From the IMG/VR virus record IMGVR_UViG_3300032265_002079, positions 1 through 33,453 of that record: DNA of 33,453 nucleotides; one strand, given 5' to 3'. Each line of letters opens with the position of its first letter. The first letter of the stretch is position 1. A model generated the notes under the pieces. The model was given only the letters and a program-made list of their open reading frames with translations. It was not told the DNA's origin and ran no database searches. The position numbers and the translations under genes were made by a program. Below are positions 16,165 to 23,508 of the stretch, in pieces. The DNA comes from a virus.

Positions 16165-16753
16165 ACATGAATTTTGGTCAACACCTGTGTGGGAAGTTGA
16201 AACTGGATTTGATAGTTATTTCAATACCGTGTTAGTCAATGACATAGCTGAGTTAGCAAGGACAGGACTTCAATACAACATCTGGAAAAGCAACAAGTAT
16301 TCTATAGAACGTCTCAAAGAAAAAACATTTGAATGCTTGGATGCAACTGTTCGAGATTGTTTTCCTGAGTTTAATCCTTACGATCCTGTACTGCTAGATG
16401 GTTGGGCAAATCGTACCATGCCTGGAGAAAGTCTAGGATTACATGCCCATCCACATGCAACATTGATTACCACCTATTATGCTAAAAGTCCAGAAAACAG
16501 CGGTGATTTGTTACTAGTAGACCCAAGGGGTGCAGTCAATTGGGATTGGCATTTTGATACAGTTCCAAAACTGCTACATGGCGTAAATTATAAAAGAATC
16601 AGGCCAACTGAAGGAAAAATGGTATTTTTTCCAGCTTACATAATGCACATGGTCGAAGCAAACAGATCTAATGAGGATCGTATCTGCGTTGCTAGCAATA
16701 TACAAAATGGTATGAGTACAGTTGATTTTACTCCGAGAGCCAATAATGGCTAG
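16151..16753 (+). CDS. Putative 2OG-Fe(II) oxygenase (double-stranded beta-helix)
   Basis: 200 residues. The N-terminus HEFWSTPVWE is typical of the phage-rich 2OG-FeII_Oxy family (Pfam PF13759). GWANR is followed by LHAHPHAT with H98 and H100, then TTYYAKSPENSGDLLLVDPRG, GKMVFFPAYIMHMVEA with H166, and R177 in DRICVASN as a likely 2-oxoglutarate-binding Arg. The family would hydroxylate an unknown substrate. Just upstream of a late promoter and the Cys-rich protein gene. Two downstream proteins (21025 and 21678) share the WANR and HxH signature, so three relatives surround the radical SAM locus. Confidence 0.82.
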   Translation: MNIVKHEFWSTPVWEVETGFDSYFNTVLVNDIAELARTGLQYNIWKSNKYSIERLKEKTFECLDATVRDCFPEFNPYDPVLLDGWANRTMPGESLGLHAHPHATLITTYYAKSPENSGDLLLVDPRGAVNWDWHFDTVPKLLHGVNYKRIRPTEGKMVFFPAYIMHMVEANRSNEDRICVASNIQNGMSTVDFTPRANNG

Positions 16754-16761
16754 TATAAATA
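16754..16761 (+). promoter_or_regulatory. T4-type late promoter, exact TATAAATA
   Basis: Perfect match to the T4 late consensus in the 30-base gap before the ATG at 16784, leaving a leader of about 15 bases. It marks the Cys-rich protein and the genes behind it as a late transcription unit. Confidence 0.75.
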
Positions 16762-16783
16762 TACGTTTAGAATATAGAATACT

Positions 16784-17296
16784 ATGACACTACCATTAAC
16801 TCCTAATTCCTTATCAATTGCCGATATTAACGCAGAATGCGGTGTTGCAGTAAACACAACACACGGCCTTGATTGGGTATTCGAAATCACAAGACCGGCA
16901 GAGCGTCCATACGCTCAATCTTATACTCCTGTAAATGTAACCGATCAAGTAAGTGGCGGTACTATTGCTGTAGCAAATGCTAATCTTGGACACTACAGAT
17001 CCAACCCAGTGAGCAGGCCAGGACAAAACGTCGGAACAGGATGGGCATATTATGTTGATAATATTAGAACCAGTGCCTGTGATAATGGAAACTGCCTCAA
17101 TTGTCAAACTACTGCTTGTGGAAATATTGGCGGCCAAAACTGCACTACAACTCCAATTAATTGTGCTGTTGATGATACTCGTGCCTGGTTACAAGGAAAC
17201 TGTAATTGTGCTTGCTCTTTCAACTGCGATCAAGTAACATATACTGTTGCTTGTAACTGTGCATGTCCTTGGATCTGCGCTTGTGCTTGCTGGTAA
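16784..17296 (+). CDS. Cys-rich putative modified (RiPP-like or virion) protein with CNCAC repeats
   Basis: 170 residues, no family named. The N-terminus (LPLTPNSLSIADINAECG) resembles the SLSxINxExG start common in virion and tail-associated proteins of aquatic myoviruses. Residues 1-98 have one Cys; residues 99-170 have sixteen. Two copies of CNCACxxxC, 17 residues apart, lie at 140-148 and 157-165, and the protein ends CACACW, with Trp at 163 and 170. The layout, a leader-like or structural N-terminus plus a Cys/Asn/Ala/Trp tail, with a SPASM radical SAM gene 21 bases downstream and a halogenase in the same array, makes it the likely modification substrate. This is inference; a metal-binding or disulfide-rich tail protein is the alternative. 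Confidence 0.75.
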   Translation: MTLPLTPNSLSIADINAECGVAVNTTHGLDWVFEITRPAERPYAQSYTPVNVTDQVSGGTIAVANANLGHYRSNPVSRPGQNVGTGWAYYVDNIRTSACDNGNCLNCQTTACGNIGGQNCTTTPINCAVDDTRAWLQGNCNCACSFNCDQVTYTVACNCACPWICACACW

Positions 17297-17301
17297 AATA
17301 A

Positions 17302-17309
17302 TTTAAATA
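17302..17309 (+). promoter_or_regulatory. Possible late promoter (TTTAAATA) merging into the ribosome site of the radical SAM gene
   Basis: TAAATA core directly followed by GGAAC and the ATG at 17318. The final bases also form the Shine-Dalgarno AGGAA, so the resemblance could be coincidental. Confidence 0.3.
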
Positions 17310-17317
17310 GGAACAAC

Positions 17318-18781
17318 ATGAAATTTGAAATCATTGCTGGATTAAAAGGCAACAAAGACGACCGCAAAACATTTTACTACGATAACGTATCGAACGTAAT
17401 TTCTGATGAAACAGGATTTGTATGGGAATATCAAAAACCCGGTGGCGCTTTTAACTCACCGGAATCCTTGCCTTTCTCAAAAGATAACCCTCTAAAAAAG
17501 GGAAAAGAAATAGATGTAATCAAAATCCAGCTTGGTCTAAGCTGTAACTATTCATGTGATTATTGCAGTCAGCGATTTGTTGAACGACCACCAGAGACAA
17601 GTAAAAAAGATATCGAAGCGTTCATGGCCCAATTAGACGTACTTGAATTTTCGGAAGAGCGCGGCCTACGGGTAGAATTTTGGGGAGGCGAGCCACTAGT
17701 GTATTGGAAAACTCTCAAACCCTTGGCAGAAGCATTCCAGGAAAGATTTGCACACTGGGAGAAAAAACTCAGCTTTGGAATGGTAACTAACGGAACATTG
17801 CTTACTAGAGAAATTTGTTCTTGGTTATATTACATGGGGTTTGGAGTAGGTATCAGCCACGACGGCCCTGGACAATTTGTGCGCGGCCCAGATCCTTTCG
17901 AAGATGAAAAACAAAAAGAAATCATATTAGAATTTTATAAAGTAATGAAGCCGCTAGGCCGAATCAGTTTTAATTCCATGATGAACAATAAAAATACCAG
18001 TCGCAAGGCAGTGTATGATTGGTTTGTAGAGCTAACTGGTGACCCTAGTGTCAGTATTGGAGAAGGTGGATTCATTGATGCTTATGATGATGCGGCCGCA
18101 AACAACTGTTTGCAAACTCACGAAGAACATTTTGCATATCGACGACAAGCGTTCAATGATATTCACAGTACAGGAAACAGTATTAATTTTTACTTGACAT
18201 TCCAAAAACTTGATAATTTTATCAACGGTGTTCTTAATCATAGAGAATCTAAATATGTTGGACAAAAATGTGGGATGGACAATAGCGGTACTATTGCACT
18301 GGATTTAAAAGGTAATGTTGTCACCTGTCAGAATGTCAGTATCATTGAAACCAGCAAGAATGGCGAAAGTCATCTTGGCGGAAATCTATCGGACTACGAC
18401 AATGTTGAATTAAAATCAGTAACACATTGGAGTTCAAGAACAACAGAAATCAAATGTAGCGAATGCCCTGTCTTACATCTTTGCCAAGGCAGTTGCATGT
18501 ACCTCGATGGAGAAAATTGGGATATTACCTGTGCCAATGCCTATTCCGATAACGTGGCACTGTTTGCTGTAGCATTTGAGAAAATGACCGGTGGCTACAT
18601 TCCTATCTTGATAAACTCGCCAACTTTGCCTAAAGATCGTCAAGACATCTGGGGTACCATATACGAGCACAATGATAAACCCAAGAAAAAGTTTATTCCT
18701 ATCAAGGTTGTGGCTGAAAAAATTGGTACAGTAAATGACATTGAAATTTATGGCGTGCCTACACTAGCAACAGAGGTATAA
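17318..18781 (+). CDS. Radical SAM enzyme with C-terminal SPASM domain, peptide/protein-maturase type
   Basis: 487 residues. The radical SAM iron-sulfur motif is C76-x3-C80-x2-C83 (CNYSCDYC), with the SAM-binding GGEP at 123-126. The C-terminus has the complete seven-Cys SPASM signature: C318-x13-G-x4-C337, a gap, C380-x2-C383-x5-C389-x3-C393, then C405. SPASM enzymes such as AlbA, PqqE and anaerobic sulfatase maturases carry two auxiliary [4Fe-4S] clusters and modify peptides or proteins, often at Cys. The N-terminal 60 residues may bind a substrate but show no clear PqqD-like domain. Directly downstream of the Cys-rich gene, followed one base later by an unknown gene. Confidence 0.9.
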   Translation: MKFEIIAGLKGNKDDRKTFYYDNVSNVISDETGFVWEYQKPGGAFNSPESLPFSKDNPLKKGKEIDVIKIQLGLSCNYSCDYCSQRFVERPPETSKKDIEAFMAQLDVLEFSEERGLRVEFWGGEPLVYWKTLKPLAEAFQERFAHWEKKLSFGMVTNGTLLTREICSWLYYMGFGVGISHDGPGQFVRGPDPFEDEKQKEIILEFYKVMKPLGRISFNSMMNNKNTSRKAVYDWFVELTGDPSVSIGEGGFIDAYDDAAANNCLQTHEEHFAYRRQAFNDIHSTGNSINFYLTFQKLDNFINGVLNHRESKYVGQKCGMDNSGTIALDLKGNVVTCQNVSIIETSKNGESHLGGNLSDYDNVELKSVTHWSSRTTEIKCSECPVLHLCQGSCMYLDGENWDITCANAYSDNVALFAVAFEKMTGGYIPILINSPTLPKDRQDIWGTIYEHNDKPKKKFIPIKVVAEKIGTVNDIEIYGVPTLATEV

Positions 18782-18782
18782 C

Positions 18783-19502
18783 ATGACAGAGTTTGTGATA
18801 ACAGAACAACTACAAAATCAAATAAATCACTATAGAGGATTTACTGGAATTGTTTTATCTGTTACTGTAGGGCCGCCGGCAGCTGATTTAATTTTTCCTA
18901 ATACGCTGACCAATCCGGTTATGTTTACTTTTAAGATACATAATGCAGAATCAGGACAGACTGGTGACATACAGGTTGTTGTTCCTGACACAATATATAA
19001 TCTTGGGGTGGTCGACTACGGCGGCGCAGATGTTGAATTTTTGAAACAAGCAATCGGCTATAATGATCCTGACAACGATATAGGTTGTCTTGGACTAGCT
19101 AATGGATGTGTAATATGTCCAGATACTTTATCCTTCTGGATTGATACTGAAACACATCAGTTTGTTCCTATTATGGGAATAGATCATATACCCGTTGATC
19201 AAACAACTGTGGATCCTATGTTGCAAACGTTGCTAGATAAAATTAAACAGATACCCGGTATTGTCAATGTTTTAATTTATAAATTCAATGATCCTGCACG
19301 TCTAGAGAAATTAGAGACAACTCTTGCTTATAAATGCTATTGCTATTTTGGAGACGGAAATGGCACTAATTTTGACGGATTAAACAATGTTGCAACTGTG
19401 ATACCGAGCGAGGTATATCTAAACGAAATATGCTTTGATACTGTCGTAGAAAATATTAAAACGCTTTTGGAAAAAGCACTACTAACTAACCAGGCCCGAT
19501 AA
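18783..19502 (+). CDS. Unknown protein between radical SAM and halogenase genes
   Basis: 239 residues with no recognised family. It begins one base after the radical SAM stop and overlaps the halogenase start by one base (TAATG), so all three should be co-translated. The middle is strand-rich (MFTFKIHNAESGQTGDIQVV). A Cys cluster sits at C102, C109 and C112 (CLGLANGCVIC), and there is a CYCYFGDGNG segment near the C-terminus. It could be a second substrate, a scaffold or a virion protein. Confidence 0.75.
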   Translation: MTEFVITEQLQNQINHYRGFTGIVLSVTVGPPAADLIFPNTLTNPVMFTFKIHNAESGQTGDIQVVVPDTIYNLGVVDYGGADVEFLKQAIGYNDPDNDIGCLGLANGCVICPDTLSFWIDTETHQFVPIMGIDHIPVDQTTVDPMLQTLLDKIKQIPGIVNVLIYKFNDPARLEKLETTLAYKCYCYFGDGNGTNFDGLNNVATVIPSEVYLNEICFDTVVENIKTLLEKALLTNQAR

Positions 19503-21028
19503 TGATTAAATTTGTAGTTGTAGGCGGCGGAACTGCTGGGTGGCTTACTGCCCTCTTTTTAAAAAAGAACATAGCATACAGTAAGGTAACTGTAATTGCC
19601 AGTGACGAGATAGGAATATTAGGTGCAGGCGAAGGTACCAATTGGGATTTTATAAAATTCTTACAAGAAATTGATATTCCGGTCGATCAGGTTATTAAAC
19701 ATGCTAAGGGTACGTTTAAGAATGGTATAAAGTTTTCCAATTGGAATGGCGATGGAACACATTATTACCACCCCTTCTATGATCACCTAGGCAAGGAAAC
19801 AGATCCAGAAAAAAATCGGTTTGATCCGATTCCGTTTTATCTTCACAAACTTGTCGATAATAAAAATTTTAATGATTTGCAATTTACAAGTATTATATCA
19901 GAAGATAATCGTGTAAAATATGTCAACGATACACAAGAAGAATTAGGGTTAAGTGCATTGCATTTTGATGCTAATCTGCTAGCACAGTATCTACAAAGCG
20001 TAGGCATTGAACGAGGAATTGATTTGATCGACGACGAAGTTGTAGAAATCATTACGAATAAAAAAGGTGATATCTCTGAGCTTCAATTAAAATCAGGCAG
20101 TGCATGCGAAACAACATTTGTATTTGATTGTACAGGATTCAAGAGGCTTATCATTGGTGATTTCTACAAATCTGAATGGATCGATTATCAAAACAGTCTG
20201 CCCGTAAATAGAGCCATACCGTTTTTTATTGAGCATGATAATCAAGAAATTCCGCCATACACTGAAGCTATTGCTATGAAGTATGGGTGGATGTGGAAAA
20301 TTCCTGTACAAGGTAGATTTGGGTGCGGATATGTATTTGACTCTAGAGTAGTATCAGACGATGCCATAAAACAAGAGATTAAAGAATATCTTGGATTTGA
20401 ACCAGACTTTCCTAGAGTATTTGATTTTAAACCTGGCGTGTATAAAGATGTATGGATCAACAACTGTATTGCAATTGGATTAAGTTCGGGATTCGTTGAA
20501 CCGCTTGAAGCAACATCAATACAAGTATCGACTTTTGCACTACGTTCTTTTGCATTTAGAATCAACGATATGATTAGAAATCGAAAAAATACATCTGCTG
20601 AATTTAACAAAGAAATGAAACAGGTAAATGATCATATTTTGAGTTTTTTGCATTTTCATTACCTATCAAAGCGGAACGATACCGAATTTTGGAAACTGTT
20701 TTCAGAAAATAATGTTACTCCTCCCTTTGTTAAAAAGTTCGGGGAAATATCCAAAAAGTCCCTCCCGCAAGATCATGATTATGATTATTTGACCATTGCC
20801 ACATGCCCGATAGGTATTCCTCCTAAGAATCCTTTTACTGTTTATAATTGGCATATGGTAGGAGCAGGCATTAATTATTTTAGCTCAAGTATAACAAGCC
20901 GTCAACTTGAAAAATACAAGAATTTTGACATGGAACAACAAGAAGCTCGGCTTATATCGATTCTCAATACGGCAGCGGCGACCACTTACAAACACAGCGA
21001 TTATATTGAATACTTAAAACAATTATGA
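19502..21028 (+). CDS. Flavin-dependent (tryptophan-type) halogenase, copy 1
   Basis: 508 residues, as in PrnA/RebH-type enzymes. The FAD loop GGGTAG is at residues 8-13, and a Lys at 73 in the FKNGIKFSNW segment corresponds to the catalytic Lys (K79 in PrnA). The family WxWxIP motif is at 263-268. EPLEATS carries E336, aligning with catalytic E346 of PrnA. FADH2, chloride or bromide and oxygen would form HOX to halogenate an indole or another aromatic group. A flavin reductase partner is not encoded here. The context with a Trp-ending Cys-rich protein suggests peptide-bound Trp as substrate; free Trp is equally possible from sequence. Confidence 0.9.
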   Translation: MIKFVVVGGGTAGWLTALFLKKNIAYSKVTVIASDEIGILGAGEGTNWDFIKFLQEIDIPVDQVIKHAKGTFKNGIKFSNWNGDGTHYYHPFYDHLGKETDPEKNRFDPIPFYLHKLVDNKNFNDLQFTSIISEDNRVKYVNDTQEELGLSALHFDANLLAQYLQSVGIERGIDLIDDEVVEIITNKKGDISELQLKSGSACETTFVFDCTGFKRLIIGDFYKSEWIDYQNSLPVNRAIPFFIEHDNQEIPPYTEAIAMKYGWMWKIPVQGRFGCGYVFDSRVVSDDAIKQEIKEYLGFEPDFPRVFDFKPGVYKDVWINNCIAIGLSSGFVEPLEATSIQVSTFALRSFAFRINDMIRNRKNTSAEFNKEMKQVNDHILSFLHFHYLSKRNDTEFWKLFSENNVTPPFVKKFGEISKKSLPQDHDYDYLTIATCPIGIPPKNPFTVYNWHMVGAGINYFSSSITSRQLEKYKNFDMEQQEARLISILNTAAATTYKHSDYIEYLKQL

Positions 21029-21681
21029 AAGTTGAACAGGCCTTTGGTCATACAATAGTAAGAGTAGAATGTCCTGATGTAGAACTATATAAAAATGAGG
21101 ATTTGACCAAGGCAGTTGATCATGTGTTAAATCTTCCATATTTTAAAAACAGACTGCGTGGCTTCAAAGAAGATTCTTTAACAGGTGCTGGCCTAACGTC
21201 GGTAGGTCACGAATACCTGGCACTCTCAAATCTTCCTGGTTCCGGAAATTTAAATAAATGGGTCAAGGAACAAATGCTAATGGCCAAGCAAATATTTGAG
21301 ATAACAAAACCGGGCAATGATATTAAATTTAAAAGATCCTGGGCCAATAGATTATTTAAAGGTGCTCAAGGCAAATGTCATCAGCACATAAAAGTTGATC
21401 AGTACATTGCAGAATTAACCGACTATAGTTATGAAAATTTTTGTCCGGACATTGTAGGAATAATGTATGTTGACGTTCCTCCCGACTCTGCCGATCTAGC
21501 AATTATTAATAACGGTAGAGAAGATACCCGAGCATCGGATTATGTCGAAGATGACAAATATTATATCTCGCCAGTTGAGGGCGAACTAGTACTACACCTG
21601 CCAGATGTATGGCATGCAATAACATCGCATAACAGTGATCTACCAAGAAATGTTTATGTATTTGATGCAGATTTTGTATGA
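21025..21681 (+). CDS. Dioxygenase-like double-stranded beta-helix protein, tandem copy A
   Basis: 218 residues. SWANR (105-109) is followed by CHQH with H119 and H121, then GIMYVDVPPDSADLAI, GELVLHLPDVWHAI with H197, and R208 near the C-terminus. The order WANR, HxH, beta-helix strands, distal His and Arg matches the 2OG-Fe(II) oxygenase at 16151, so an Fe/2OG hydroxylase is likely, though the ligand set HxH rather than HxD is unusual. Overlaps the halogenase stop by four bases and the next, paralogous gene by four bases. Confidence 0.68.
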   Translation: MKVEQAFGHTIVRVECPDVELYKNEDLTKAVDHVLNLPYFKNRLRGFKEDSLTGAGLTSVGHEYLALSNLPGSGNLNKWVKEQMLMAKQIFEITKPGNDIKFKRSWANRLFKGAQGKCHQHIKVDQYIAELTDYSYENFCPDIVGIMYVDVPPDSADLAIINNGREDTRASDYVEDDKYYISPVEGELVLHLPDVWHAITSHNSDLPRNVYVFDADFV

Positions 21682-22265
21682 TAATCGAAGATATCTTTGG
21701 ACATAAAATCGTCCGTATACAATGTGCAGACAGCAGTTTATATAATAATACAGAACTAACTGCCAGCGTCGATCAAGTATTCAAGTTACCAGAAGTTAAA
21801 AAATTTAACAGCAATCGAGGATCGCAAAACGGCCACGGACTAACTTTTGTCGACCATCCCTACTTGTCGTTAGAACATTTACCCGGTGCTGGTTTATTAA
21901 TGAAATGGATAGCTGACCAGATGATAGCTAACACAGAACATACAGGTGTTACATTTGTTAGATCTTGGGCCAACAGAATATTCAAAGATTGTACGGGTAT
22001 GCTACATAATCATCTTGGATATGGGCATGTCGATATTACAGGAATATTGTATGTTGATGTACCAGCTCACGGCGCAGAATTAATTTTTGTACGGGACGGT
22101 GAAGCAGGAAAGTCTCACTTTGAGTATGCACCCGAGGATAGATACTGTATACAACCTATGCAAGGGGAATTGATATTACACGATTCTGCGGTATTTCATA
22201 CAGTGGGTCAACATGTGGTTGATATGACTAGAACTGTGTTTGTATTTGATGCAGTGTATAGTTAA
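21678..22265 (+). CDS. Dioxygenase-like double-stranded beta-helix protein, tandem copy B
   Basis: 195 residues, clearly a duplicate of the preceding protein. Both begin with (V/I)E-x-x-FGH-x-IVR and share SLxHLPG-type and SWANR-(L/I)-FK segments, then HxH (H110, H112), G-I-x-YVDVP, GELILH, distal H174, R185 and the end VFVFDA. Copy A has an extra 20 or so residues between the LPG and WANR segments and near HxH. Ends tail to tail with the minus-strand gene behind it, the two sharing a TTAA stop overlap. Confidence 0.68.
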   Translation: MIIEDIFGHKIVRIQCADSSLYNNTELTASVDQVFKLPEVKKFNSNRGSQNGHGLTFVDHPYLSLEHLPGAGLLMKWIADQMIANTEHTGVTFVRSWANRIFKDCTGMLHNHLGYGHVDITGILYVDVPAHGAELIFVRDGEAGKSHFEYAPEDRYCIQPMQGELILHDSAVFHTVGQHVVDMTRTVFVFDAVYS

Positions 22266-22639
22266 GATTTTTTAACAGCTCTAACCAGCTGTATTGATTT
22301 GCGTTTAATACGCTTTTCCGCAATTTCACTTAGATTAACAGTTGGTCCAAACACCAGATCAACATCCTTGCTATTGAATGTTTTTATAGCGTATCGGAAT
22401 AATTGCATTTCTTGTTTGAGAAAAATATTGATTGGAATTTTACGATTGCTTTCCCACCACCAAACTTCTCCCATTTCTAAAAATATTCGACGTTCGTCAT
22501 CACTTTTAAGCATTGATATATCGTATATACTAGCAACATAGGTATCAAAATTGATCACGATACCAACGTATTCAATATCATTTGATTTAATACAGGAGAC
22601 GAAAGGATAGTTGGCGTGGAACGTTGTGGGTGATGTCAT
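22262..22639 (-). CDS. Conserved hypothetical phage protein
   Basis: 125 residues from the ATG at 22639; a TTG six bases upstream is a weaker start. Features are EVWWWESNRKIPINIFL in the middle and a basic C-terminus LVFGPTVNLSEIAEKRIKRK that may bind nucleic acid or virion components. No function recognised. Transcribed against its neighbours, with an exact late box 35 bases upstream, so probably expressed late. Confidence 0.72.
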   Translation of the reverse strand: MTSPTTFHANYPFVSCIKSNDIEYVGIVINFDTYVASIYDISMLKSDDERRIFLEMGEVWWWESNRKIPINIFLKQEMQLFRYAIKTFNSKDVDLVFGPTVNLSEIAEKRIKRKSIQLVRAVKKS

Positions 22640-22643
22640 TGTC

Positions 22644-22651
22644 AATAAATA
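22644..22651 (+). promoter_or_regulatory. Late promoter-like box (AATAAATA) 5 bases before the ATG at 22657
   Basis: TAAATA core 5 bases before the start codon, predicting a leaderless or nearly leaderless mRNA. Lies inside a divergent promoter region facing an exact minus-strand late box. Confidence 0.5.
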
Positions 22652-22656
22652 CTCAT

Positions 22657-23499
22657 ATGCAAATTTTACCAGTTTATTTATATCCGAATGCTCTTGACGT
22701 TATATTAGATTTGGATCCCACTGTGCAAGGAGTTAATCAAGTTATGTATCAACGCGACCTAAAAATACAAAAAGGCATTAAAAACGAAGTTCGTATTCAG
22801 TTTAAGAACAGCGACCAAAAGCGAATCGGTATCAGCAGTACACTTACTTACACCTTTTCAATGTTTGACGCAGTTAATCAGAGACTGCTTATCGAAAAAC
22901 CTTTGCAAGTAATTGACGATGGCGTTACTACCAGCACTCGCGGATTGGCACTATTGGTATTAGATGCAAGCGATACATTGGATCTGACCAAATCCAGTTA
23001 CACCTACAGTATCAAATATGCCAACCCATCAAACGGTGATTATTTGCCTGCTTACAGCAATACCTATTACGGTATGAATGGTACATTGTACATTTCGGAA
23101 GATATACATCCTGTTCTACAACCTAGTCAGGAAGTGGCCAGCTTTCAAAAGAGTTTCAATGCCGCTACACAAAAATACGAACACAAGAGCGGCAACTTGT
23201 ATGCTTACCCAGAATACAATGGTAATAACGCACTACATACCGCGGCATATTACATGACCAATTTTAAAGGTACTGTATATGTAGAAGGAACGCTTTATAA
23301 TACACCAGACAGTTTTGATCGTTACAGCATAATCGATACTCGTCATTATAATGGATTCACTGGAATTGATGTGGTAAATTTTAATGGTGTATTCAGCTAC
23401 GTTCGAGTAATGTACATTCCAGACACAGCACCTGCCGGCGCAAACAACGACGACCCTAGTTTCTTCGGATCATTTGACAAGTTACTGTATAGATGCTAA
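22657..23499 (+). CDS. Putative virion structural protein
   Basis: 280 residues from the ATG at 22657; a frame extension to a TTG at 22624 runs through the promoter and is rejected. The sequence is beta-rich with many Tyr, Asn, Thr and Ser (TYTFSMFDAVNQRLLIEKPL, later NTYYGMNGTLYISEDIHPV), as in tail or neck proteins. I do not recognise the gene number. The late box and the composition support a structural role. The primase gene follows after nine bases. Confidence 0.7.
   Translation: MQILPVYLYPNALDVILDLDPTVQGVNQVMYQRDLKIQKGIKNEVRIQFKNSDQKRIGISSTLTYTFSMFDAVNQRLLIEKPLQVIDDGVTTSTRGLALLVLDASDTLDLTKSSYTYSIKYANPSNGDYLPAYSNTYYGMNGTLYISEDIHPVLQPSQEVASFQKSFNAATQKYEHKSGNLYAYPEYNGNNALHTAAYYMTNFKGTVYVEGTLYNTPDSFDRYSIIDTRHYNGFTGIDVVNFNGVFSYVRVMYIPDTAPAGANNDDPSFFGSFDKLLYRC
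22675..22682 (-). promoter_or_regulatory. T4-type late promoter on minus strand, exact TATAAATA
   Basis: Reverse complement of TATTTATA. It lies within the first codons of the plus-strand structural gene and 35 bases before the minus-strand ATG at 22639, so late transcription diverges here from overlapping units. Confidence 0.65.
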
Positions 23500-23508
23500 A
23501 CTAGTGCA

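Noticed and set aside
16784-17296. Metallothionein interpretation of the Cys-rich protein
   Set aside because: Not excluded, but the long Cys-poor N-terminus, terminal Trp and the adjoining SPASM gene fit a modified or virion protein better.
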